DNA of 64,000 nt, taken from the NCBI RefSeq assembly GCF_020010925.1, contig NZ_JAGJBZ010000001.1, forward strand, positions 992,001 to 1,056,000. Reading direction: 5' to 3'. This DNA comes from Streptomyces griseiscabiei. Its GTDB lineage: Bacteria > Actinomycetota > Actinomycetes > Streptomycetales > Streptomycetaceae. A program made the translations under genes and the position numbers. This document shows, piece by piece, positions 42,397-51,249 of this stretch. How positions within the stretch are numbered: position 1 is the stretch's first letter; each line of letters begins with the position of its first letter. Below the pieces are notes generated by a model. The model was not told the origin of the DNA and ran no database searches. It worked only from the letters and a program-made list of their open reading frames with translations.

Positions 42397-43827
42397 TCAC
42401 GGCCGCAGCGCGGGCTCCCGCTCGACGTCCCGCTTGTCGAGCTTGGAGTCGAACTTCGCCAGCGGCTTCGCCTGGCTCGGGTCCGCCTGGACGGCGGCCG
42501 GGGCGACACCCGCCCACTTCAGGATCCGGGCCGTGGCCAGGTCCTTCTGCGCCTCGACGAGACCGGCGACATTGGCGCCGTGGTTGGCGCCGGGGGCCGT
42601 GAAGACGTACGAGTCACGGGCCTTCTTGCCCAGGTGGAACGGCTCGGCGCCCCACGGGTCGTTCTGCCCGTAGACGAAGAGCATCTGCTTGGCGTTGTCG
42701 CGGACCCAGGTGTCGACGTCCCGCATCGCCTGCGGCTGGAACTTCATGCTGATGTCACGCGGCACGAAGTTCCGGGGCGGCTGGTAGCCGTAGCGGATGT
42801 ACTTCTTCTCGATGTGCGGGAAGTCGATCGTGGGCGCGCCCAGCTGCGTACCGGCCTGGTAGTAGTACGGCGTGTACGGCTCCAGGCCCTGGTCGGTGTA
42901 GAAGGAGAAGCCGGAGATCGTGTCGATGGACGTCCAGATCTCGTCGTCCGTGGCCTTCTTGGCGTCCTTCGGTATGACGTCGCTGTCGCAGTCGGCGAGC
43001 AGGCTGTACTGCCAGAAGCCCCACACGTAGTCGAGGACGACCGCCTCGTACGCCTTGTCGAGGCTGCCGACCGTGTCGAAGGTGAAGCCCTCGGCGGCGG
43101 CGACCTCCGCGTACTTCTTCTCCAGCGGCTCACGGCGCACCAGCGCCTCGCGCTGCACCGCGTTCAGCCGGTCGCGGCACTCCTTGGTGCCGACCTTGGC
43201 GAAGAACCGGTCGTAGGCCGAGTCCTCCTTGTTGACGACGTCGTTGGGGGCGACGTACGCGACGACGCCGTCCATGTCGTGCGGGTAGAAGCGCTCGTAG
43301 TAGGTGGCGGTCATGCCGCCCTTCGAGCCGCCGGTCGAGACCCAGTTCTCGCGGTAGATCTTCCTCAGCGCCCGGAAGATCCGGTGCTGGTCGCTGGCCG
43401 CCTGCCAGATGTCCAGCTTGGACCAGTCGGCCGGGTCGGGGCGTGACGGGCTGAAGAAGCGGTACTCCATGGAGACCTGGTTGCCGTCCACGATCTGCGT
43501 GGGCTCACGGCGGCCGGGGTTGGTGGAGACGCTGTAGCCGCCGGTGTAGAAGACCGTCGGGCGGGCGGTGTCCTTGTGCAGCACGGTGATCCGCTGCTGG
43601 AACGTGCCCTTCTTCGGGTTCCTGTGGTCCACCGGCTGGGTGAAGTTGAGGACGAAGAAGCGGTAACCCGGGTACGGCTTCTCCTGGATCAGGCTCACGC
43701 CCTTGATGGCGAGCAGTCGGTCCTTGATGTCAGCGGTGTCCGACCCGGCGGCCGTGGCCGCCCCCGCCGTGCTCAACGTGCCGATGAGCACCACGAGCGA
43801 CAGCACCCACCTGAGTGCTTTGCGCAT
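42397..43827 (-). CDS. secreted tripeptidyl aminopeptidase (S37 family)
   Basis: 476 residues. Sec signal peptide (LRWVLSLVVLIGTLSTAGAATAA). VLNFTQPVDHRNPKKGTFQQ, ENWVSTGGSKGGMTATYYER (nucleophile Ser168) and VYGQNDPWGAEPF with APGANHGAN (Asp and His of the triad) match the Streptomyces S37 prolyl tripeptidyl aminopeptidase. Extracellular removal of tripeptides, involved in processing secreted proteins. Confidence 0.92.
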   Translation of the reverse strand: MRKALRWVLSLVVLIGTLSTAGAATAAGSDTADIKDRLLAIKGVSLIQEKPYPGYRFFVLNFTQPVDHRNPKKGTFQQRITVLHKDTARPTVFYTGGYSVSTNPGRREPTQIVDGNQVSMEYRFFSPSRPDPADWSKLDIWQAASDQHRIFRALRKIYRENWVSTGGSKGGMTATYYERFYPHDMDGVVAYVAPNDVVNKEDSAYDRFFAKVGTKECRDRLNAVQREALVRREPLEKKYAEVAAAEGFTFDTVGSLDKAYEAVVLDYVWGFWQYSLLADCDSDVIPKDAKKATDDEIWTSIDTISGFSFYTDQGLEPYTPYYYQAGTQLGAPTIDFPHIEKKYIRYGYQPPRNFVPRDISMKFQPQAMRDVDTWVRDNAKQMLFVYGQNDPWGAEPFHLGKKARDSYVFTAPGANHGANVAGLVEAQKDLATARILKWAGVAPAAVQADPSQAKPLAKFDSKLDKRDVEREPALRP

Positions 43828-43966
43828 GCGTTTCTCCCCTATGCAGCGGCTGTGCGCCGGAAGCTATCGGAGCCATCGCCGGGGCACCAGGGAAGAAAGG
43901 GGCCAACTGGACTGCTTTCGGCCGCAGATGGGAGCGGTAGGGAAAACCCTGTGCGGCGCGGCTCGG

Positions 43967-44371
43967 TCAGCGCAGGATCCAGCCCGAGTCGTAGGTCCTG
44001 CCGCCCGCCCTGGCCTTGATCCACACAGCGCGCCGGCCCGCGTGGACGGTCACGGGACCGGCCGGGCGCTTCGCGTTGCGCACCCACCGGCCGCCCCACG
44101 CCCGGATGCGCAGGGTCCCCTTGTGGGCCTTCTTCCGGGGCACGAGCACGGCGCACACATGACGGCCGCCCTTGCGGTAGACCCGTACGGTCCCGGTGTC
44201 GAAGGTCAGCGTGCGCACCTTGCGGCCGGGGCAGGACGTCGCGGCGGCGTTCGGGGCGGCCTGCGGGGCGGCCTGCGCACCGGTCGCCGGTCCGGCCAGG
44301 GTCAGCAGACCGGCGATCGTCAGCACGGCCAGCACGAGCGCCATCGGCCGACGTACCCCACGCCTGCTCAC
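43967..44371 (-). CDS. small secreted basic protein
   Basis: 134 residues from GTG 44371, chosen because GGGAGGGGAAGC precedes it. Signal peptide ends GAQAAP. The mature protein is about 90 residues, strongly basic, with two Cys and repeated short strands (GTVRVYRKGGRHVCAVLVPR, GPVTVHAGRRAVWIKARAG). No family recognised; possibly an extracellular inhibitor or wall-binding protein. Confidence 0.65.
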   Translation of the reverse strand: MSRRGVRRPMALVLAVLTIAGLLTLAGPATGAQAAPQAAPNAAATSCPGRKVRTLTFDTGTVRVYRKGGRHVCAVLVPRKKAHKGTLRIRAWGGRWVRNAKRPAGPVTVHAGRRAVWIKARAGGRTYDSGWILR

Positions 44372-44455
44372 CGCTTCCCCTCCCGCCACACGACCGTACT
44401 GATGTACGGACGCACGACCCCCCTCGAACGGTTGCGCGCTCGGACCGAACCGCCG

Positions 44456-47400
44456 CTACGGCTTCAGCGCCGGCTCGCCCACGAAGGTCCGCCACAGCGC
44501 CGCGTACCGGCCGTCGCGGGCCAGCAGTTCGTCGTGGGTGCCGTCCTCGGCGACCCGGCCGCCCGCCATGACCACGACCCGGTCGGCGCGGGCCGCCGTG
44601 GTGAGGCGGTGGGCCACCACGAGCGTGGTGCGGCGGCCGGCCAGGCGGTCGGTGGCGTGGTTGACCTGGGCCTCGGTGGCCAGGTCCAGGGCGGCCGTCG
44701 CCTCGTCGAGGAGCAGGATGTCGGGGTTCACCAGCTCCGCGCGGGCCAGCGCGATCAGCTGGCGCTGCCCGGCGGAGAGGTTGCGGCCCCGCTCGGCGAC
44801 CTCGTGGAGGTAGCCGCCGTCGAGCGTGGCGATCATGTCGTGGGCGCCGACGGCACGGGCGGCGGCCTCCACCTCGGCGTCGGTCGCGTCCGGGCGCCCG
44901 TAGGCGATGGCGTCGCGGATGGTGCCCTGGAAGAGGTACGCCTCCTGCGGGACGACACCGAGGCGGTGCCGGTACGCGGTGAGGTCGAGGTCGCGCAGAT
45001 CGGTGCCGTCGACGGTGACCCGGCCGCCGGTGGGGTCGTAGAAGCGGGCGACGAGCTTCACGAGCGTCGACTTGCCCGCGCCGGTCTCGCCGACGAAGGC
45101 GACGGTCTGCCCGGCGGGGATCGACAACCGCACGTCGCTGAGGGCCGCTTCCCCCTCGGTGTCGGCGCCGTACGCGAAGTCGACGTCCTCGAAGACGATG
45201 TCGCCGCGCAGGGACGGCACCTTCCGGGGTGCGGAGGCCGCCTTCGTGGAGGTGGGCTCCTGGAGGAGTTCCTGGATGCGGCCCAGGGAGACGGTGGCCT
45301 GCTGGTAGCCGTCGAAGACCTGGGAGAGCTGCTGGACGGGGGCGAAGAACAGGTCGATGTAGAGGAGGTACGCCACCAGCGCGCCGGTGGTCAGGGTGCC
45401 CGCGTCGACGCGGTGGGCGCCGACGATCAGGACGGCCGCCGCCGCGGCCGAGGACAGGAACTGCACGAACGGGAAGTAGACCGAGATCAGCCACTGACCG
45501 TGGACGCGGGCCTGACGGTAGCTGTCGCTGCCGGCCGCGAACCGCGCGCCGCCGTCGCGCTCGCGGCGGAACGCCTGCACGATCCGCAGCCCGGCGACCG
45601 ACTCCTGGAGGTCCGCGTTCACCACGGACACCCGCTCACGCGCCAGCTCGTACGCCTTCACGCTGGCCCGGCGGAAGTAGACCGTACAGACGATCAGCGG
45701 CGGGAGCGTGGCGAAGACGACGAGGGCGAGCTGTACGTCGAGGACGAGCAGGGCGACCATGATGCCGAAGAAGGTGACGACGGAGACGAAGGCCGTGACC
45801 AGGCCGGTCTGCAGGAAGGTCGAGAGGGCGTCGACGTCCGTCGTCATCCTCGTCATGATCCGCCCGGTCAGCTCCCGCTCGTAGTAGTCGAGTCCGAGGC
45901 GCTGGAGCTGGGCGAAGATCTTCAGCCGGAGCGAGTAGAGGACGCGTTCGCCGGTACGGCCGGTCATCCGCATCTCGCCGACCTGCGCCGCCCACTGGAC
46001 GACCACCGCGAGCAGCCCCAGCAGGGACGCGGCCCACACCGCGCCGAGGGCCGCCTGCGAGACCCCGTCGTCGATGCCGTGCCGGATCAGCACGGGCAGC
46101 AGCAGCCCCATGCCCGCGTCCACGGCGACCAGGGCCAGGCTCAGGGCGAGGGGCACCCCGAAGCCGCGCAGCAGCCGCTTCAGCCCGTACGACTCCTCCG
46201 GCGCGACCGCGCGGGCCTCGTCCACGGCGGGGGTGTCGGTCGCCGGGGGCAGCGCCTCGACCTGGGCGAGGAGTTCGGGGGTGGCGGGCGTGCCGTCGAA
46301 GGCGGCGTCCCGGGGCTCCCGGTCCCCCGTCCACAGCCGGGGCGTGATCCCGCGCTCGGCGTCGAACTCGGCGTCCAGCTCGTCCCGTATCGAGTCGCGT
46401 ACGGGGCTGTCGTCGGCCTTGGTCAGCGAGTGGGCGGCCGACGGGGTGTGGCCGGGCGAGACACCGCCCAGCTCGTCGGGGTCGGTGAGCAGGCGGCGGT
46501 AGAGGGCGGAGCGGCGCTCCAGCTCCTCATGGGTGCCGATGTCGGCGAGGCGGCCCTCGTCGAGGACGGCGATGCGGTCGGCGAGGCCCAGGGTGGAGCG
46601 CCGGTGGGCGATCAGCAGGGTCGTACGGCCCGCCATGACGTGCTGGAGCGCCTCGTGGATCTCGTGTTCGACGCGGGCGTCCACCGCCGAGGTCGCGTCG
46701 TCGAGGACGAGGAGCCGGGGGTCGGTGAGGATCGCCCGGGCCAGGGCGACGCGCTGGCGCTGGCCGCCGGAGAGGGTGAGGCCGTGCTCGCCGACCTTGG
46801 TGGCGTAGCCCTCGGGCAGCTCGGCGATGAAACGGTCCGCCTGGGCGGCGCGGGCGGCGGTCTCGATCTGCTCGTCGGTCGCGTCGGGGCGACCGTAGGC
46901 GATGTTGGCGCGGACGGTGTCGGAGAAGAGGAACGAGTCCTCGGGGACCAGTCCGATCGCGGCCCGCAGCGAGTCCTGCGTCAGCTCGCGGACGTCGTGG
47001 CCGCCGATCAGGACGGCGCCGCGCGTCACGTCGTAGAAGCGCGGCAGGAGGAGCGACACGGTCGACTTGCCGGAGCCGGAGGAGCCGACGACGGCGAGGG
47101 TCTCGCCGGGGCGGATCTCGAAGCTGAGACCGTCGAGGACGGGGCTGGTCTTTCCGGAGGCGTCCTGGTAGCCGAAGGACACGTCGTCGAACTCGACGGT
47201 CGCGGGGGCGTCGGCGGGGAGGGTCTTGGTGCCGTCGGTGAGGCTCGGCTCGGTGTCGATCAGCTCCAGGACGCGTTCCGTGCCGGCGCGGGCCTGCTGG
47301 CCGACGGTGAGCACCAGGGCGAGCATCCGGACCGGGCCGACGAGCTGGGCGAGGTAGGTGGAGAAGGCGACGAAGGTGCCGAGCGTGATGTGGCCGCGCA

Positions 47401-48214
47401 CGGCCAGCCAGCCGCCGAGGGCCAGCATCGCGACCTGGCCGAGGGCGGGGACGGCCTGGAGGGCGGGGGTGTACCGGGAATTGAACCGGATGGTGCGCAG
47501 CCGCCCCGCGAAGAGCCGCCGGCCGACCTCCCTGAGCTTCCCGGTCTCCTGCTCCTCCTGCCCGAACCCCTTCACCACGCGTACGCCGCTGACCGCGCCG
47601 TCGACCACACCGGCGACGGCGGCGGCCTGGGCCTGGGCGTACCAGGTGGCCGGGTGCAGCTTGCTGCGGCTGCGCGCGGCGATCCACCACAGGGCGGGGG
47701 CGACGGCGATCGCGACCAGGGTGAGCGGGAGGGAGAGCCAGGCCATGATCCCGAGGGAGATCAGGAACAGCAGGATGTTGCCGATGGTCATCGGCAGCAT
47801 GAAGAGAAGGCCCTGGATCAGCTGGAGGTCGCTGGTGGCGCGGCCGACGACCTGGCCGGTGGACAGCTCGTCCTGCCGTCGCCCGTCGAGGCCGGTGATC
47901 GTGCCGTACATCTCCGTCCGCAGGTCGTGCTGGACGTCGAGGGCGAGACGGCCGCCGTAGTAGCGGCGGATGTAGGTGGAGACGTACACGAGGAGGGCGG
48001 CGCCGATCAGGGCCGCCGCCCAGGGGGTCATGTCCCTGGTGTTGTCCCCGATCACGTCATCGATGATCACCTTGGTGATCAGGGGGACCAGGGCCATCAC
48101 CGCCATGCCGGCGAGGGAGGAGCCGAGGGCGAGGATCACGTTCTTCGGGTACCGCCAGGCGTATCCGGTCAGCCTTCGCGCCCAACCTCGGTCGCCCCCC
48201 TGGTGCGCTGCCAC
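44456..48214 (-). CDS. fused ABC exporter, two TMD-NBD halves in one chain
   Basis: 1252 residues from GTG 48214, chosen for the GGAGGG site 7 nt upstream. Two exporter halves (about 1-590 and 640-1252), each six helices plus a nucleotide-binding domain. NBD1: VVGSSGSGKST, LSGGQRQRVALARAI, VLDDATSAVD. NBD2: VGETGAGKST, NLSAGQRQLIALARA, LLLDEATAALD. NBD1 has Asp for the catalytic Glu and NBD2 has LSAGQ, so one of the two composite ATP sites is degenerate, as in heterodimeric drug or peptide exporters. Substrate unknown. Confidence 0.92.
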   Translation of the reverse strand: MAAHQGGDRGWARRLTGYAWRYPKNVILALGSSLAGMAVMALVPLITKVIIDDVIGDNTRDMTPWAAALIGAALLVYVSTYIRRYYGGRLALDVQHDLRTEMYGTITGLDGRRQDELSTGQVVGRATSDLQLIQGLLFMLPMTIGNILLFLISLGIMAWLSLPLTLVAIAVAPALWWIAARSRSKLHPATWYAQAQAAAVAGVVDGAVSGVRVVKGFGQEEQETGKLREVGRRLFAGRLRTIRFNSRYTPALQAVPALGQVAMLALGGWLAVRGHITLGTFVAFSTYLAQLVGPVRMLALVLTVGQQARAGTERVLELIDTEPSLTDGTKTLPADAPATVEFDDVSFGYQDASGKTSPVLDGLSFEIRPGETLAVVGSSGSGKSTVSLLLPRFYDVTRGAVLIGGHDVRELTQDSLRAAIGLVPEDSFLFSDTVRANIAYGRPDATDEQIETAARAAQADRFIAELPEGYATKVGEHGLTLSGGQRQRVALARAILTDPRLLVLDDATSAVDARVEHEIHEALQHVMAGRTTLLIAHRRSTLGLADRIAVLDEGRLADIGTHEELERRSALYRRLLTDPDELGGVSPGHTPSAAHSLTKADDSPVRDSIRDELDAEFDAERGITPRLWTGDREPRDAAFDGTPATPELLAQVEALPPATDTPAVDEARAVAPEESYGLKRLLRGFGVPLALSLALVAVDAGMGLLLPVLIRHGIDDGVSQAALGAVWAASLLGLLAVVVQWAAQVGEMRMTGRTGERVLYSLRLKIFAQLQRLGLDYYERELTGRIMTRMTTDVDALSTFLQTGLVTAFVSVVTFFGIMVALLVLDVQLALVVFATLPPLIVCTVYFRRASVKAYELARERVSVVNADLQESVAGLRIVQAFRRERDGGARFAAGSDSYRQARVHGQWLISVYFPFVQFLSSAAAAAVLIVGAHRVDAGTLTTGALVAYLLYIDLFFAPVQQLSQVFDGYQQATVSLGRIQELLQEPTSTKAASAPRKVPSLRGDIVFEDVDFAYGADTEGEAALSDVRLSIPAGQTVAFVGETGAGKSTLVKLVARFYDPTGGRVTVDGTDLRDLDLTAYRHRLGVVPQEAYLFQGTIRDAIAYGRPDATDAEVEAAARAVGAHDMIATLDGGYLHEVAERGRNLSAGQRQLIALARAELVNPDILLLDEATAALDLATEAQVNHATDRLAGRRTTLVVAHRLTTAARADRVVVMAGGRVAEDGTHDELLARDGRYAALWRTFVGEPALKP

Positions 48215-48324
48215 GCCGGTGCCCTCCTGTTCGTCCTGGTCTCCGCATGACACCAACACGGCGGGAGAGGGATTTCATCCCCCCGCAATATTTGGGGGGC
48301 GCCGTTTGGGGTGGGGGGTGGGGG

Positions 48325-48660
48325 TTCGTCGGCGGGTGCGGGTCCGGTGGGGGCTGGTCGCGCAGTTCCCCGCGCCCCTGAAAAGCAGGGGCTGCGCCCC
48401 TTGCTTTTCCCCGCCCGCCCAGCGTCTCTCCCGCCCGCCCAGCGTCTCTCCCGCCCGCCCAGCGTCTTTCCCGTCCGCCCACCGCCTTCCCTGCCCGCCC
48501 ACCGTCTTCGAGGCCCGCAGCCCCGTCGCTTTTCAGGCCCGGAGCCCCGGTGCTTTTCAGGCCCGCAGGGCCGTGGCTTTCCAGGCCCGCAGGGGCCTGG
48601 GGTTTTAGGGGCGCGGGGAACTGCGCGAGAAGCCCCACCGGAGCCGCACCCGCCAACGAA
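48325..48660. repeat. dispersed inverted-repeat element, copy C, with two internal tandem arrays
   Basis: Left core 48360-48379, right core 48607-48626. Interior: five 20-bp units (CCGCCCGCCCAGCGTCTCTC type, 48411-48510), then four 24-bp units (AGGCCCGCAGCCCCG...TTTC type, 48511-48606) that abut the right core. It fills the gap between the ABC exporter start and the MFS gene end; no gene is seen in 48215-48688. Confidence 0.88.
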
Positions 48661-48688
48661 CCCGCACCCCCTCCCCAGAACGCGCCCC

Positions 48689-49918
48689 CTACGCCGAAGC
48701 CTCCGCCCGCTCCTCCTCCGCCGCCGCCGTCGGCTCCACGTCACCCGCGACCACCTCGTCCTTGCTGAACAGGCAGACGAACGCGCAACCCGCGGCGATC
48801 AGCGCGGCGATGTACCAGTTGCCGCCGGGGAGGTCCCAGGAGAGGGAGAGGTCGAAGAGGATGCCGGCGAGCAGGGAGCCGATCATGTTGCCGGCGCTGC
48901 GGAAGAAGTGCATGGCGCCCATCGCCTTGGCGAGACGGTCGGCGGGGACCTTGCGGGCGACCCAGATGTCGAAGGAGGGGACGAAGAGGATCTCGCCGAG
49001 GACGACGGTGAGGCAGCCGACGACCACCCACACAGCGGAGCGCCCCGCACCGAACGCCGTGAACGCGACGACCATCCCCGCCAGGCCCAGGGCCATCACC
49101 GCACCGGGGCGCAGGTGCTTGATGAGGAACTTGAACAGGGGGTACTGGAGGACCAGGACGGTCAGCCCCGTGATCCAGAACGGGGCCGACGGCGCCCACC
49201 CCGACGCGTACTCCTCCATGTGCAGCGGGATGCCGACCATGAAGCCGATGGAGAGGAACCAGAAGACGGCGGAGAGGAGGAAGTAGCGGGTGGCGCCGCG
49301 GACCTCGATGCCCTTGAAGACCGCCGTGCTGACGAGCGGCTTGTGCTCCTTCGCCGGCGGCTCCCCGAAGCCGTCCCTCGGGATGAACGCGGACGCCGCC
49401 AGGCAGAAGCCGATGAAGATCGCGAAGACGACGGAGAAGAGGGTGCGCAGGTCGACGTCCGCGAGGAGACCGCCGGCCAGCGCGCCGCCGAAGAGACCCA
49501 CCTGGGCCGACATCTGGAAGGTCGAGAACGCCTTCGGGCGCTCGTCGTCGGGGTACGAGACGAGGATGTTCTTCAGGCCGGGGAAAGCCGTGCCGGAGCC
49601 GAGGCCGATGAAGAGGGCCAGCACGCTGTACACGACGACTCCGCTGCCGAAGCCCATCAGGCCCAGCGCGACCGCCTCCGTCGCGGTGCCCGCGAACACC
49701 GCGCCCCGGATGCCGATCCGGGCCGCGACCCCCTCGTAGAAGAAGGTCGCGGCGAGGCGGCCGACGTACGTCATGCACATCACGACGCCGGCCCAGAAGC
49801 CGCTGTCCGTGCCGCCGAGGGAGGCGACGAGGACGGGGAACCAGATGAAGTTCCCGATGTGGGCGAGGAAGATGCCGGCGTTCACGCCGATCAGCGCCCG
49901 CCTGCGTTCGGTGGTCAC
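48689..49918 (-). CDS. MFS transporter, probable exporter of the carrier-protein cluster
   Basis: 409 residues from GTG 49918, which overlaps the upstream stop by GTGA. Twelve predicted helices; MFS motif A region at VGRLAATFFYEGVAARIGIRG, GLGSGTAFPGLKNILVSYPD in the middle. The C-terminal tail is Glu/Ala rich. Last gene of the minus-strand run, hence the likely exporter of its product. Confidence 0.87.
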   Translation of the reverse strand: MTTERRRALIGVNAGIFLAHIGNFIWFPVLVASLGGTDSGFWAGVVMCMTYVGRLAATFFYEGVAARIGIRGAVFAGTATEAVALGLMGFGSGVVVYSVLALFIGLGSGTAFPGLKNILVSYPDDERPKAFSTFQMSAQVGLFGGALAGGLLADVDLRTLFSVVFAIFIGFCLAASAFIPRDGFGEPPAKEHKPLVSTAVFKGIEVRGATRYFLLSAVFWFLSIGFMVGIPLHMEEYASGWAPSAPFWITGLTVLVLQYPLFKFLIKHLRPGAVMALGLAGMVVAFTAFGAGRSAVWVVVGCLTVVLGEILFVPSFDIWVARKVPADRLAKAMGAMHFFRSAGNMIGSLLAGILFDLSLSWDLPGGNWYIAALIAAGCAFVCLFSKDEVVAGDVEPTAAAEEERAEASA

Positions 49919-51249
49919 GCGGTCGTTCCCTTCGGGTCGGACGGAGTACGGGGGGCGCGCAGGTCCGCTATCGCGCGGGCGAGCGCCGGGCGGTCGAGGT
50001 CCGTGCCCCGGACGACCGTGCTGACGGGCAGGGCCGACAGCGGGCGGTCCGGGGTGGCGGCGGGCAGGAGGTTGTAGGTGGCGGGGGCGCCGGCGCTCAG
50101 CGGGTGCTCGCCCGCCGGGCCGCCGCTCAGCTCGTCGAAGTAGCGGCGCCCGCCGACCGTGGCCCCGTGGCGCAGCATCCGGTCCAGCGAGGGGTCGTCG
50201 CCGCGCAGCAGATCCAGTTCGCCGAGCAGTGAATAGCCGTGGTAGGCGCCGGTGTTGCCGGAGTCGGTGCCGATCAGCAGGTCGCCCCGGCTCAGCGCGG
50301 CCAGGGCGTTGCGGCGCATGTCGGCGAGGGCGGCGGTGCGGGTCTCCTGGACGCCGTACTCGATGCCGTAGGGCTTCTCGATGCCCCTGACGAAGTCGAG
50401 GTTGCGGACGTCCTGGGTCTCGGCGAAGCCCTCGCGGGCGTACTCGGTGAGGAACTCCTCCCCCGTCATGATCATCGGGCGGAGTCCGGCGAGCGTCGAG
50501 ACGAAGCGGGCGCCCTCGAACTCCTTCCAGTCGATCGCGTCGAGGGTGCGGTCGCGCACGGTGTGGGCGAAGAGCCGGAAGCCGCACGCGTACGCCCAGC
50601 AGGTCTCCTGGAGGGTGTTGCAGTCGATGACCGCCGTCACGCCGCGTTCCGCCGCCATGCGGGCGGTGAAGCGCAGCACCCGCTCGGAGAGGCGGGAGAA
50701 GCGGACCGGGCTGCCGGGCTGTTCGGTGCCGTCGGTGAACATCACCTTCAGGAAGGTGCCGCCGCGTTCGGCGTTGGCGCGCAGGGCGTGATCGAGGTCG
50801 GACTCCACGGAGAGCATGTGCACCGGGGCCGGGAACTCGACGCCGTGCCCGGTGCGGCCCGCCGTGTCGGTGGTCGCCGTCACCGCGTAGCCGCAGTGGA
50901 CGATCTCCGGGTACGGCCACGGGGAGGCCTCCCGGCCGGCCGCCCAGGCGTCGGCGGCCAGCGGGAAACCGAACATGTCCACGACGTGGGTGACCCCGTG
51001 GTACAGGTACTGGAGGGCCACGATCCGGGGGTCCTCGACCGTGTCGTCCCAGTTGGCGGGGAGGGCGACATGGGCGTGGGTCTCGGTGTAGCCGGGCCAC
51101 AGCTCGTGCTCGCCGCCCTGCCGGGGGCCGGTGGCGGTGAAGGCGGTGAAGACGCCGTTCTCCGTGGTGATGTCGTAGAGCGCCCCGGGGTCGAGGGCGG
51201 GGACCGCCACCCCCCGCAGCCGCCCGCCGCTCGGCGGGGCGGGGGTCAT
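49915..51249 (-). CDS. metal-dependent amidohydrolase
   Basis: 444 residues. GYTETHAHVALP carries the HxH metal ligands near residue 58; FLKVMFTDGTE has the position of the bridging Lys. Further ligands may be in LFAHTV, and LIGTDSGNTGAYHGYSL has the catalytic Asp. Urease/imidazolonepropionase-like superfamily. Overlaps both neighbours by 4 nt (ATGA, GTGA). In the cluster it may cleave or cyclise an amide; alternatively it gives self-protection. Confidence 0.83.
   Translation of the reverse strand: MTPAPPSGGRLRGVAVPALDPGALYDITTENGVFTAFTATGPRQGGEHELWPGYTETHAHVALPANWDDTVEDPRIVALQYLYHGVTHVVDMFGFPLAADAWAAGREASPWPYPEIVHCGYAVTATTDTAGRTGHGVEFPAPVHMLSVESDLDHALRANAERGGTFLKVMFTDGTEQPGSPVRFSRLSERVLRFTARMAAERGVTAVIDCNTLQETCWAYACGFRLFAHTVRDRTLDAIDWKEFEGARFVSTLAGLRPMIMTGEEFLTEYAREGFAETQDVRNLDFVRGIEKPYGIEYGVQETRTAALADMRRNALAALSRGDLLIGTDSGNTGAYHGYSLLGELDLLRGDDPSLDRMLRHGATVGGRRYFDELSGGPAGEHPLSAGAPATYNLLPAATPDRPLSALPVSTVVRGTDLDRPALARAIADLRAPRTPSDPKGTTA

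Noticed and set aside
48689..51100. 803-residue protein combining an N-terminal part with the MFS domain
   Set aside because: The part upstream of 49918 is an out-of-frame reading of the amidohydrolase gene; GTG 49918 with a GTGA overlap is the natural start.
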